Below are positions 1 to 6,623 of a stretch of DNA of 15,348 nucleotides, in pieces. A model generated the notes under the pieces. The model saw only the letters and a list, made by a program, of their open reading frames with translations. It was not told where the DNA came from and made no database searches. The stretch comes from Cyanobacteria bacterium UBA2566. Lineage in GTDB: Bacteria; Cyanobacteriota; Cyanobacteriia; Cyanobacteriales; Desertifilaceae. The first letter of the stretch is position 1; every line of letters begins with the position of its first letter. The stretch covers positions 1 to 15,348 of the forward strand of contig DDLS01000041.1 in NCBI GenBank assembly GCA_002340255.1, written 5' to 3'. Position numbers and translations under genes: made by a program.

Positions 1-2
1 AC

Positions 3-15
3 AGCGCAAAGCGCT
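3..15. repeat. Short palindrome AGCGC-AAA-GCGCT
   Basis: A perfect 5-bp inverted repeat around AAA, extendable to 7 bp per arm (1-17). The same design, AGYGC-RAA-GCRCT read on one strand or the other, recurs at 2654-2666 and 7383-7395, so it appears to be a dispersed short palindrome. Confidence 0.6.
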
Positions 16-173
16 GTATCTCTCTGCTGTCACTCTTGGAAATGCTGACGTTTCATGTCCGCGAAGCGGAAATTTCAGTCATTACAGCCCGCGATCGCGA
101 GGCGGAGCATTATCGCCAAGGAAAGAATCAGGGTTTAAATCTCTTTTTTCCCAAAGTGACAGAAGAGGGATAA
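3..173 (+). CDS. Possible 3' end of a gene truncated by the window edge
   Basis: An open frame runs from the left edge to a TAA at 171-173, giving about 56 residues with no start visible. The last part (…VREAEISVITARDREAEHYR…, ending FFPKVTEEG) has a charged, helical look and normal codon use, so it could be the C-terminus of a real protein. I do not recognise the family. Against it, the frame is short, and its first codons run through a short palindromic repeat (AGCGC-AAA-GCGCT, 3-15) and then a 17-bp dispersed repeat (54-70). It would converge with the Uma2 gene on the other strand, with only 15 bp between the two stops. What is seen is an open frame; that it is a gene is inference. Confidence 0.3.
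   Translation, partial: SAKRCISLLSLLEMLTFHVREAEISVITARDREAEHYRQGKNQGLNLFFPKVTEEG
54..70. repeat. 17-bp dispersed repeat, copy 1
   Basis: The 17-mer CATGTCCGCGAAGCGGA contains a TCCGC-GAA-GCGGA palindrome. Its exact reverse complement is at 11667-11683. This is the type of small palindromic repeat scattered through many cyanobacterial genomes. Confidence 0.6.
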
Positions 174-181
174 CGCCCTCT
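164..181. terminator. Hairpin between convergent gene ends
   Basis: AGAGGG (164-169) pairs with CCCTCT (176-181) around a 6-nt loop that contains the TAA at 171-173. It lies between the possible plus-strand gene end and the stop of the minus-strand Uma2 gene, where a bidirectional terminator would be expected. There is no T-run on either side, so terminator function is uncertain. Confidence 0.35.
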
Positions 182-188
182 ACTCTTG

Positions 189-914
189 CTAGAATTCTTC
201 TGGATTAATTCCCATTTCCCTCAGTTTTTGGGCGAGTTTCTCTGCTCGCGCACGCTCGGCTTCTGCCTGTTGTTGAAACTGTTGACTTTGGGAGCGTTCC
301 TGATTGATTAAATTCTCCACAGCCGGAGGATTAAATATTTCCGACACGGATAATTTCAGGGTCTTAAATTGGGGAGAATTAAGGGTTTCTCCTTCAGCAA
401 ATTCCACCCAAGTATAGCCTTCGTCGCGGATGGGATGGGTTAAGATTCTTACTCTTTTCTTTTTGGGATCGACAATCCAATATTCAGGAATTTCAGCAAT
501 GGCGTATTCGCTGGATTGAATTAAATAATCGTCCCGACGATTGGTGCTAACGACTTCGACGACGAGAAGGGGTTTTTCACTAAAATCGAGGATAGCCGAT
601 CCGGCGCGATCGCTACTTTCTTGCCAGAGATTGAGATCGAATACCGCTACATCAGGAATCCGAGAGGAAATGTCGGCGGTTCTCACTCCAACTGCCGAGT
701 TTTTTGCCACTAAGTTGAGTTGTTCTTCAGAAAAATAGCGCTGTAATCGATACGCTAAAAAGTCACAAATTTTAGCATGGTAAAACGTCGGTTGAGGCAT
801 GGGTACTAATTTTCCTCCAACCAGTTCATAACGAACATCGGGTTCTCCTTCGTAAAAGAGATAGTCTTCAAACGTGAATAGCTTTTGGGGATTTTGAGTC
901 ACGTTCTGGATCAT
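189..914 (-). CDS. Uma2 family (DUF820) restriction-endonuclease-fold protein
   Basis: A 241-residue protein of the Uma2/DUF820 family, which has a PD-(D/E)XK nuclease fold and is greatly expanded in cyanobacteria with no settled cellular role. Visible hallmarks are YELVGGKL with E30 near the N-terminus, the PDVAVF strand with D88, and the LLVVEVVS strand with E120. The usual lysine of the PD-(D/E)XK motif is V122, as is common in this family. A conserved aromatic strand (EYWIVDP) follows. Residues about 203-235 form a Gln/Glu/Arg-rich coiled coil ending GINPEEF, a typical cyanobacterial Uma2 tail. The ATG at 914 has an AGAGG upstream. It begins 34 bp after the nadE stop on the same strand, so it may be cotranscribed with the NAD genes, but no functional link is evident. 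Nuclease activity has not been shown for most members. Confidence 0.9.
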   Translation of the reverse strand: MIQNVTQNPQKLFTFEDYLFYEGEPDVRYELVGGKLVPMPQPTFYHAKICDFLAYRLQRYFSEEQLNLVAKNSAVGVRTADISSRIPDVAVFDLNLWQESSDRAGSAILDFSEKPLLVVEVVSTNRRDDYLIQSSEYAIAEIPEYWIVDPKKKRVRILTHPIRDEGYTWVEFAEGETLNSPQFKTLKLSVSEIFNPPAVENLINQERSQSQQFQQQAEAERARAEKLAQKLREMGINPEEF

Positions 915-948
915 GTCTTAAAACCTCTGATCGTGCTTTCCGTAGTTC

Positions 949-2646
949 TTACTCTTTACTCCTTAAACTGGGAATACCTTTGGCGGCGATCGGCATTCGC
1001 CATCCTGTACCGAAGGCTCTGGAGGTGATTTTCAAGCCAGGAGGTGCTTGGCGACGCTTAAATTCAGCCCGTTTGACTAAGTGTAACACTTTATTGATGA
1101 TGGCTGGATCGTGACCTGCATCGGCTATGGTTTCCGGAGATTGATGATCGTGGATCAGGCGATGGAGAATATCATCGAGGATATCATAATCGGGGAGAGA
1201 GTCTTGGTCGCATTGATCGGGTTTGAGTTCGGCACTAGGGGGTTTAACTAAGATATGTTCGGGGATAATCTCTTTTCCTGAGCGCTGGTTGAGCCAACGA
1301 CAGAGGCTATAAACGCGGGTTTTGGGAACATCGGCGATCGCCGCTAAACCGCCGTCCATATCTCCGTAGAGCGTACAATATCCGACTGCCATCTCCGATT
1401 TATTACCAGTAGAGAGAAGCAGATGACCAAATTTATTGGCGATCGCCATTAACAGGTTTCCCCGAATCCGAGATTGGATATTTTCTTCCGCTACACCGGG
1501 TTTTGTTTGAGCAAATAGGGGATCGAGGGTGCGATCGAAACGGCTCATTAAGTCTCCAATGGCAAGGGTTTGGGTTTGAATACCGAGGTTTTGAGCCAAT
1601 TGCAGAGCATCCGTAATCGAGTGTTCCGAGCTATACGGAGAAGGCATGAGGACACCGAGAACTTGAGACGGGGCGATCGCTTCTGCGGCGATCGCTGCAA
1701 CTAAAGCCGAATCAATTCCTCCACTTAATCCCAACACAATTTGACCAAACCCACATTTACGAGCATAGTCCTGAACTCCTAATACCAATGCTGACCAAAT
1801 CTCCAAGTTTTCATCCTCAGAAAGAGGTTGAGAATCGCCCAGCAAATCCTGCTGTTTTTGATCGAAAGTGAGGACTTGAAAATCAGACTTAAAACCTTGT
1901 AATTGAGCCACAACGTTTCCTGTGTGATTGACCGCCAAACTATGACCATCAAAAATCAAATCATCATTACCACCCACCTGATTCACATAAATAATCGGAA
2001 CTTGATATCGACTGGCGCTATAGCTTAACATTGAGCGTCTTAACACTGGCTTATTTAAGCTATACGGGGAAGCAGATAAATTAACAACAATATCGACATT
2101 TTTATCCATTAAATCCGCCAAAGGATTAATGGGATAAGACCGCTTTCCCCAAAATTGTTCATCATTCCATAAATCCTCACAAATGGTTACTCCAATCCTC
2201 AGATTGACTCGATCCGTATGTATGGCTAATACTTGACTTTCATGGCCTGGTTCAAAGTAACGGTCTTCATCAAAGACATCATAGGTTGGTAGCAATCGCT
2301 TATGAAATTCAGCTAAGACTTTTCCTTTATAGAGAGCTACAACACTATTAAATAATTCTTTCCCTCCCTGTTTAGTTGCAGCTAAATTTCGGCTTACCGT
2401 CCCCACACAAACTATCAAATCTGGTGGGATTTTCCGAGCTAAATCTTCGATTAAGTGATTCATTTTATCAATGAAAACTGGATAATTTAACAAATCACGG
2501 GGAGGATAACCACAAAGAGATAATTCAGGAGTGAGCAACACTATAGCGCCCTGAGCAGCAGCAATTTCTGCTGATTTGAGGATCATTTGGGCATTTTTTT
2601 CTAAATCACCAATGGTGGGATTGAGTTGAGCAATAGCAATTTTCAT
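949..2646 (-). CDS. nadE: Glutamine-dependent NAD+ synthetase
   Basis: Catalyses the last step of NAD synthesis: amidation of deamido-NAD (NaAD) to NAD with ATP, using ammonia released from glutamine. The 565 residues form two domains. The N-terminal nitrilase-type glutaminase (about 1-260) shows the Glu-Lys-Cys triad as E41 (LTPEL), K116 (EFHKR) and C156 (TICEDLW). The C-terminal synthetase domain has the PP-loop SGGIDS at 308-313 and the TGNKSE motif at 413-418. Length and order match the bacterial two-domain enzyme, so ammonia is channelled from glutamine. It is the last NAD enzyme of the minus-strand cluster, 105 bp after the RNase III-fold gene. A short palindrome and a TATAAT lie just before its ATG, so it may have an extra promoter or leader hairpin. 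Identification is firm. Confidence 0.97.
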   Translation of the reverse strand: MKIAIAQLNPTIGDLEKNAQMILKSAEIAAAQGAIVLLTPELSLCGYPPRDLLNYPVFIDKMNHLIEDLARKIPPDLIVCVGTVSRNLAATKQGGKELFNSVVALYKGKVLAEFHKRLLPTYDVFDEDRYFEPGHESQVLAIHTDRVNLRIGVTICEDLWNDEQFWGKRSYPINPLADLMDKNVDIVVNLSASPYSLNKPVLRRSMLSYSASRYQVPIIYVNQVGGNDDLIFDGHSLAVNHTGNVVAQLQGFKSDFQVLTFDQKQQDLLGDSQPLSEDENLEIWSALVLGVQDYARKCGFGQIVLGLSGGIDSALVAAIAAEAIAPSQVLGVLMPSPYSSEHSITDALQLAQNLGIQTQTLAIGDLMSRFDRTLDPLFAQTKPGVAEENIQSRIRGNLLMAIANKFGHLLLSTGNKSEMAVGYCTLYGDMDGGLAAIADVPKTRVYSLCRWLNQRSGKEIIPEHILVKPPSAELKPDQCDQDSLPDYDILDDILHRLIHDHQSPETIADAGHDPAIINKVLHLVKRAEFKRRQAPPGLKITSRAFGTGWRMPIAAKGIPSLRSKE

Positions 2647-2653
2647 AAATTAT

Positions 2654-2666
2654 AGCGCTTCGCGCT
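2654..2666. repeat. Short palindrome AGCGC-TTC-GCGCT before nadE
   Basis: A 5-bp inverted repeat with a 3-nt loop, ending 7 nt before the nadE ATG. On the coding strand it reads AGCGC-GAA-GCGCT and is followed by TATAATTT and the start codon. It is related to the palindromes at 3-15 and 7383-7395. The surrounding 105-bp gap (2647-2751) holds no gene I can support. Confidence 0.6.
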
Positions 2667-2751
2667 GGTAATGGGGAATTGGGTACAAAGAAACCCTAGT
2701 TGTCACCATATCCTGAAGACAAGAAAATAGGATTTAATTTAAACAAGCTAC

Positions 2752-3480
2752 TTATTTTTCAGCTTTTTGAATTAAAGAAATCAACTTATTTCTCACAAAA
2801 ACAAATCGACCTTTTACATAGTTTTTCCCCAAGTTTTTTTCCTCGAATTCACCCAGATCTAGCATTTTTTCCTTACACCCTTCTCGAATATGGCATAAGA
2901 CCTCTTTAGGTACTCCGGGAAATCGAGCAAATAAGTAATCACTGGCAATTAAGTTTAAGGCAGATTTACCCAAATGAGAGAAATCGCGATAGGGTAAACC
3001 ACTACCTGGATAATTTGGGGGAATGAGGGGATTATTAATTCCAATAACTTGCCCCACAAACCAATCACGCACTTGATAAAAATTACAATCGAGGTAAATG
3101 AGACCCGTGAGCAGTTTTAGGAACGCTCCTAAATGAATCAACCGTTCGTCGGACCAGCTTCCGGGATGATCGACCCGAATTTGTATCCAATTCGTTACTT
3201 CCAATTGATCGGCTAACTGTCCCAAGGTTTTTGGTTCTAGAAATTCAATCCAAGCTTTGGGTCGTTCATAACAACAATCAGCGGCAATCATCTGTAAAAC
3301 TGCTTCTCCCAGAAATAGCAAGCGATCGCCTGATTCATCGAGAGCTTTGCCCTCCATTAACACTCGACCTGACTTCAGCAGTTGCCAAAGATATTCTTTT
3401 TCATTAAACTGATAACGAATTGTTACTTCAATCCGTTCGGCTTGATGGATTTGTCCGGGGTTATTGTAGATTTTAGTCAT
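2752..3480 (-). CDS. RNase III-fold protein without catalytic residues (apparently tandem domains)
   Basis: A 242-residue protein of unknown function that I align by eye to ribonuclease III. Residues 23-145 follow one whole RNase III domain: the DRLLFLGEAVL segment (52-62) matches the ERLEFLGDxxL signature, TLGQLADQL (85-93) matches the next helix, and the segment 117-131 ending GLIYLD matches the C-terminal LxDxxEALIGxxYLD segment. Against E. coli RNase III, E38 is D52, E41 is L55, D45 is E59, D114 is A119 and E117 is K122, so metal-dependent cleavage is unlikely. Residues 167-200 (LGKSALNLIASDYLF, then RFPGV) resemble the first half of the signature again, suggesting a degenerate second domain. 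No double-stranded-RNA-binding domain is seen. The gene starts 13 bp after the nrtR stop, so the two are almost certainly cotranscribed. A role in RNA binding or ribosome work is only inference. Confidence 0.75.
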   Translation of the reverse strand: MTKIYNNPGQIHQAERIEVTIRYQFNEKEYLWQLLKSGRVLMEGKALDESGDRLLFLGEAVLQMIAADCCYERPKAWIEFLEPKTLGQLADQLEVTNWIQIRVDHPGSWSDERLIHLGAFLKLLTGLIYLDCNFYQVRDWFVGQVIGINNPLIPPNYPGSGLPYRDFSHLGKSALNLIASDYLFARFPGVPKEVLCHIREGCKEKMLDLGEFEEKNLGKNYVKGRFVFVRNKLISLIQKAEK

Positions 3481-3493
3481 GCGATCGCACTCA

Positions 3494-4228
3494 TCAAATA
3501 AACACCATGGGTTTATCTTTTAGTAAATCGAACGCTTCCGCATCAAATCGATAAAGGCTGGCAGGTCTCCCCGCTCCCCGTGATGCTTTCACCCCTGTGT
3601 CATAGAGAAATCCCAACTTCAGCAACCGAGCGCGGAAGTTAGAATAGTCTGAAAAATTTTCCCCTAACACCGTAGTGTAGAGCTGATACAAGTCGTTGAG
3701 GGTGAACATCTCCGGTAGGACATCGAAGGCCACGGGACTATATTCCAATTTGTTGCGTAAACGTCTGTAGCCATATTCTAGGATCTGATTGTGATCGAAT
3801 GCTAGGTCTGGCACTTGATGAATGGGATACCAAGCAATACCACTGACTCCATCGGCAATCAGTTGAGCTTCGTCAAAACGTACTAAGGCAAAATAACTGA
3901 CCGAAAGATACCGAACTCCATATTGATCGGGAGCTTCCCTTGGATCGCGTCCAGGGTCACCAAAGCTATAGAGTTGTTCCAGATAGAGATTTTGGACGCG
4001 AATTTTTTCTGAGAGAATGCGATAGGCTGCTTGTTCAAGGGATTCGGATCGACGGACGAGGGTTCCGGGTAAACTCCATTGATTGAGATAGGGGTCTTCA
4101 TGACGCATCACTAAGAGGACGAGGAGTCGGTTGAGGACGCTATCAACGGAAAAGATGACGTTATCTACGCCCACTTTAAAATCAGCTAACGGCTCTTTGT
4201 GAGTTTGTTTTGAATGGCTCTCTGGCAT
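3494..4228 (-). CDS. nrtR: NrtR-family transcriptional regulator (Nudix-like domain plus winged helix)
   Basis: A 244-residue NrtR-type protein. In this family a Nudix-fold domain binds ADP-ribose or related NAD metabolites and a C-terminal winged helix binds operators of NAD genes. Residues 17-150 are Nudix-like, with LPG at 53-55, E62, and YLEQLYSFGDPGRDPR (82-97), a segment characteristic of NrtR. The Nudix box is degraded: the expected RE-x-x-E-E-x-x-G region reads RILSEKIR (70-77), so hydrolase activity is doubtful. Residues 173-230 form the winged helix, including NFRARLLKLGFL and the GAGRPASLYRF end motif. A longer frame is open to 4414, but that part only overlaps nadD in another frame. 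The ATG at 4228, preceded by GGGAG, gives the normal length and overlaps the nadD end by 47 bp. Its place among pncB, nadD and nadE fits autoregulated control of NAD synthesis. Confidence 0.88.
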   Translation of the reverse strand: MPESHSKQTHKEPLADFKVGVDNVIFSVDSVLNRLLVLLVMRHEDPYLNQWSLPGTLVRRSESLEQAAYRILSEKIRVQNLYLEQLYSFGDPGRDPREAPDQYGVRYLSVSYFALVRFDEAQLIADGVSGIAWYPIHQVPDLAFDHNQILEYGYRRLRNKLEYSPVAFDVLPEMFTLNDLYQLYTTVLGENFSDYSNFRARLLKLGFLYDTGVKASRGAGRPASLYRFDAEAFDLLKDKPMVFI

Positions 4229-4790
4229 GATACAACTGCTCCCGATGGATGTAATCCTGGATGGGAGGCGTAATAACTTGGGTCTCCTTTCTTTCACGAT
4301 ACGCTGTTGAGGACACAGGTGGAACATCAAAATCGGCGATCGCCACTTCTGCTCCCAACTCGACGAGCGCTTGGACTTGCTCTGACTTGATGGCATAGCC
4401 CGATCTCGGTACAATCAAAACTTCAACGTTTTCCAATAAAGTTTTGATTTGATACCACTTGGGCATTTGGGCGATCAGATCGGAACCCACCACAAGGATA
4501 AACCGTTCTTGAGGCCAGAGGTGACGGGCTTCGGTTACTGATTCTAGCGATCGCGAATAACCCAGTTGCGGATATAAGCCAATATTAGGATATTGGTCTT
4601 TGAGATTTTCGATCAATAGGTCAAGCATCGCCAGACGATGATCTAAAGGGGTTTGGTGATTCTTAAATGGATTATTTGAGGCCCAAACTGCTACATAATC
4701 ATAGTGTTGGCTCAACCATTCAAGAATCGTTCGATGTCCCTGAGTGGGTGGATCGGCGCTAGTGCCAAAAAGGGCAACAGTTTTGAGCAT
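4182..4790 (-). CDS. nadD: Nicotinate-nucleotide adenylyltransferase
   Basis: Transfers AMP from ATP to nicotinate mononucleotide, giving deamido-NAD, the substrate of NadE. The 202-residue protein has the nucleotidyltransferase signature at its start: GTSADPPTQGH (9-19), where the usual HxGH reads TQGH, a tolerated variant in this superfamily. The C-terminal SSTAYRER motif (160-167) is the second ATP-binding signature, and VVGSDL lies between them. The frame is open 17 codons further upstream, but those codons cross a 14-bp tandem repeat and give a low-complexity extension. The ATG at 4790, giving MLKTVALFGT, fits the family. No clear ribosome binding site precedes it, which is common in cyanobacteria. 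It lies 55 bp after pncB, and its 3' end overlaps nrtR. Confidence 0.92.
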   Translation of the reverse strand: MLKTVALFGTSADPPTQGHRTILEWLSQHYDYVAVWASNNPFKNHQTPLDHRLAMLDLLIENLKDQYPNIGLYPQLGYSRSLESVTEARHLWPQERFILVVGSDLIAQMPKWYQIKTLLENVEVLIVPRSGYAIKSEQVQALVELGAEVAIADFDVPPVSSTAYRERKETQVITPPIQDYIHREQLYHAREPFKTNSQRAVS

Positions 4791-4828
4791 GGGTAATTGG
4801 TAATGGGTAATTGGTAATGGGTAATTGG
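4791..4828. repeat. Tandem 14-bp repeat between pncB and nadD
   Basis: The unit GGGTAATTGGTAAT occurs 2.7 times without mismatch (4791-4804, 4805-4818, 4819-4828). It fills most of the gap between the pncB stop and the nadD start and would be transcribed. Similar text (GGTAATGGGGAATTGGG, near 2668-2685) occurs before nadE. These resemble the short tandem repeats (STRR) of filamentous cyanobacteria. Confidence 0.85.
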
Positions 4829-4845
4829 AGATCTCCCCCATCCCC

Positions 4846-6189
4846 CTATCCCTGTATCTGTTCGATCAGTTGTTGTAGTTTAGCGGAAATTTCCATGGGC
4901 AGAGGAGTAGGATCTTCTAAATCGCGACAGGAGGGGGGGAGATTCAGGACACAGGTGCGGGTACGCTCTTGGATAATATCGAGGGAGTCGGGAGGGACGA
5001 AGGGTTGTCCGGCTTTGAGCATGGGTTGCAAAAGGGGGATTTCTTCGGGTTTAGGGGATTCGTTGATTAAACCTAGGCGATCGCCACTATATTTTCCCTC
5101 ACTACATCGCCGAAAGATTTGTTTGCGTCCAGGATAACTGACTTTATCGGTTGAGCGTTTCATGACGGGTATCTGTTTAATGTCTACCAGTTTATAGACT
5201 CCATTCACTGGAGAACCGGTAACCAATTTTGTTCCTATTCCATAACCGTCAATACAAGCACCTCCTTGATTTAATCGCTGCATTTCATATTCATCAATGT
5301 CTCCACTGACAAAGATGGGAACTCCAGGTAACTGTTGGCGGATGTTCTGGGATAGAGAAACCCGATCGCCCGAGTCTAGACGAATACCTGCAACGTCTAG
5401 AGTTCCCGCTTGCATCTGCTCGGCTAACCGTTCGGCGGCTGCCAGAGTGTCATAGGTGTCGATCAGCAGGGGAGCGCGGGGAAAATAGCGGTAAAAGGCT
5501 TGAAAGGCGGCATCTTCTGTGCCTTCGCAGGCGGCGATCGCCATGACTAAAGAATGAGACATTGTTCCGACTGGGTTGCGGCCCAATTTCAGAGCGGCTA
5601 ATACATTAGATGTACCATCCATTCCCCCCGCTAGAGCTGCTCGTGCTGCCCACATTGCCCCCTGAGGACTAAAGGCACGTCTGGTGCCGAATTCTAGAAT
5701 TGAGACATGATCGCCAGCCATATCCCGCATTCGGGCAGCTTTGGTCGCGATTAGGGTTTGATAATTTAAGGTATTGAGTAAATAGGTTTCTACCAGTTGA
5801 GCTTGCCAAAGGGGGGCTTCTATTCTCAACAAGGGTTGATTAGCAAAAATAGCTGTTCCTTCAGGTACAGCCCAAACATCACCCGTAAATTGAAATTGAG
5901 CTAACTTTGTCCAGAATTTTTCAGGCGCATGGTTAAAAATGCCGGTTGCTCGTAGCGCTTCGATCTGAGCCGGCGTAAATGCCAGGTTTTGCAAATACTC
6001 CAGTGCAGGTTGCACTCCCATAGCGATCAGGTAACCGAAACCTGGGGGTAAACGGCGCGTGAACAGTTCAAAGCTGGCTCGATGTTCCTCTATTCCTTCG
6101 CCGATGTAACAGGCGTTCATCGTGAGCTGATAGAGGTCAGTCAGTAGGCTGTTGTCTTCTGGGTTCAGGGTGAGTAAGGAGTCTTCCAT
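4846..6189 (-). CDS. pncB: Nicotinate phosphoribosyltransferase
   Basis: Joins nicotinate to phosphoribosyl pyrophosphate to make nicotinate mononucleotide, the entry step of the Preiss-Handler salvage route. In the 447-residue form, motifs in order are TDLYQLTMNACY near the N-terminus, LNYQTLIATKAARM, EFGTRRAFSPQGA, GTMSHS with the catalytic histidine at 212, RLDSGD, VSGDIDEYE and GYGIGTKLV near the phosphate-binding end. The frame stays open to 6261, but I place the start at the ATG at 6189 because AAAGGAGG lies 11 nt upstream of it, the family usually begins close to the DLYQLTM segment, and a strong promoter sits inside the would-be extension. It is the first gene of the minus-strand NAD cluster. 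Identification is firm; the start is well supported. Confidence 0.95.
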   Translation of the reverse strand: MEDSLLTLNPEDNSLLTDLYQLTMNACYIGEGIEEHRASFELFTRRLPPGFGYLIAMGVQPALEYLQNLAFTPAQIEALRATGIFNHAPEKFWTKLAQFQFTGDVWAVPEGTAIFANQPLLRIEAPLWQAQLVETYLLNTLNYQTLIATKAARMRDMAGDHVSILEFGTRRAFSPQGAMWAARAALAGGMDGTSNVLAALKLGRNPVGTMSHSLVMAIAACEGTEDAAFQAFYRYFPRAPLLIDTYDTLAAAERLAEQMQAGTLDVAGIRLDSGDRVSLSQNIRQQLPGVPIFVSGDIDEYEMQRLNQGGACIDGYGIGTKLVTGSPVNGVYKLVDIKQIPVMKRSTDKVSYPGRKQIFRRCSEGKYSGDRLGLINESPKPEEIPLLQPMLKAGQPFVPPDSLDIIQERTRTCVLNLPPSCRDLEDPTPLPMEISAKLQQLIEQIQG

Positions 6190-6224
6190 CTTGGCGATCG
6201 CCTCCTTTAAGGCTACTTCCCTTC

Positions 6225-6257
6225 CTATTATAGTGGATGTGACCATAAATGTGTCAA
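6225..6257 (-). promoter_or_regulatory. Promoter of the pncB-nadD-nrtR-nadE cluster, with candidate operator symmetry
   Basis: On the minus strand TTGACA (6257-6252) and TATAAT (6232-6227) are both exact consensus boxes with a 19-bp spacer. Transcription would begin near 6220, leaving a leader of about 30 nt with the AAAGGAGG site before the ATG at 6189. Two symmetric elements overlap it: CTATTATAG (6225-6233, odd palindrome on the -10) and TGAC-N9-GTCA (6240-6256, overlapping the -35). Either could be an operator, for example for NrtR, but I cannot confirm this from the sequence. Confidence 0.65.
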
Positions 6258-6261
6258 CCAT

Positions 6262-6539
6262 TTTTTTAGAAACTTGAATTCACATCATCCAAAACAACAC
6301 ATTATCTAGCTTTTCCTCGTGTTATCGATCGCAGAAATGGCTATCTACGCCCATACATTATAGTCTCTGACACCAATATTATCGGTTTCTGATCTTCATA
6401 TCCTCATATCTAGAGTCTCCCTCCTTATTATGAAGTAATCACTCACCATCTTCTTTATCTAAATACATGAAGATTTTTTCATGTATTTTTGCAACTATTC
6501 ATATGACTAAACGCAACAGAATATAAAGAATAGTAGCGC
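6262..6539. other. Intergenic region between the divergent pncB promoter and the small-protein gene
   Basis: About 280 bp with no supportable coding frame. It is AT-rich and contains a terminator-like hairpin (6461-6490, listed separately) that does not belong to either neighbour. A weak -10-like TTATAG lies near 6359-6364 on the plus strand. A small non-coding RNA ending at the hairpin is possible but unproven. Confidence 0.4.
6461..6490 (+). terminator. Terminator-like hairpin without an obvious gene
   Basis: An 11-bp perfect stem, AAATACATGAA (6461-6471) with TTCATGTATTT (6478-6488), a 6-nt loop, and a T-run through 6490. It has the form of an intrinsic terminator on the plus strand, but no plus-strand gene ends here. 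The stem is A/T-rich, so it may be weak. Confidence 0.5.
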
Positions 6540-6571
6540 AGCAATCCCACTTGTTAGGGGATTGCTATAAT
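6540..6571 (+). promoter_or_regulatory. Promoter -10 box abutting a 9-bp inverted repeat
   Basis: AGCAATCCC (6540-6548) and GGGATTGCT (6558-6566) form a perfect 9-bp inverted repeat with a 9-nt spacer. Its last T is the first base of TATAAT (6566-6571). No good -35 box is seen at normal spacing, so the repeat may be an activator or repressor site. If transcription starts further upstream it would be a leader hairpin. It controls the 48-residue gene that starts at 6624. Confidence 0.55.
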
Positions 6572-6623
6572 TGAAATATAGAGAAATCAATCAATGATCT
6601 CAATTGCAAGAAAGGAGGCAGTT

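Noticed and set aside
2700..2909. Plus-strand frame of 69 codons
   Set aside because: Mostly antisense to the RNase III-fold gene, with no ribosome binding site and no recognisable protein character.
4229..4414. 62-residue N-terminal extension of the NrtR-like protein
   Set aside because: It lies wholly over nadD in another frame, has a composition typical of a shadow frame, and would exceed the family length.
4791..4828. Tandem repeat considered as a CRISPR remnant
   Set aside because: The 14-bp units are contiguous, with no spacers and no cas gene nearby.
6190..6261. N-terminal extension of pncB from an upstream ATG at 6261
   Set aside because: The exact TTGACA/TATAAT promoter and the AAAGGAGG site lie inside this stretch, and the family normally begins near the internal ATG at 6189.
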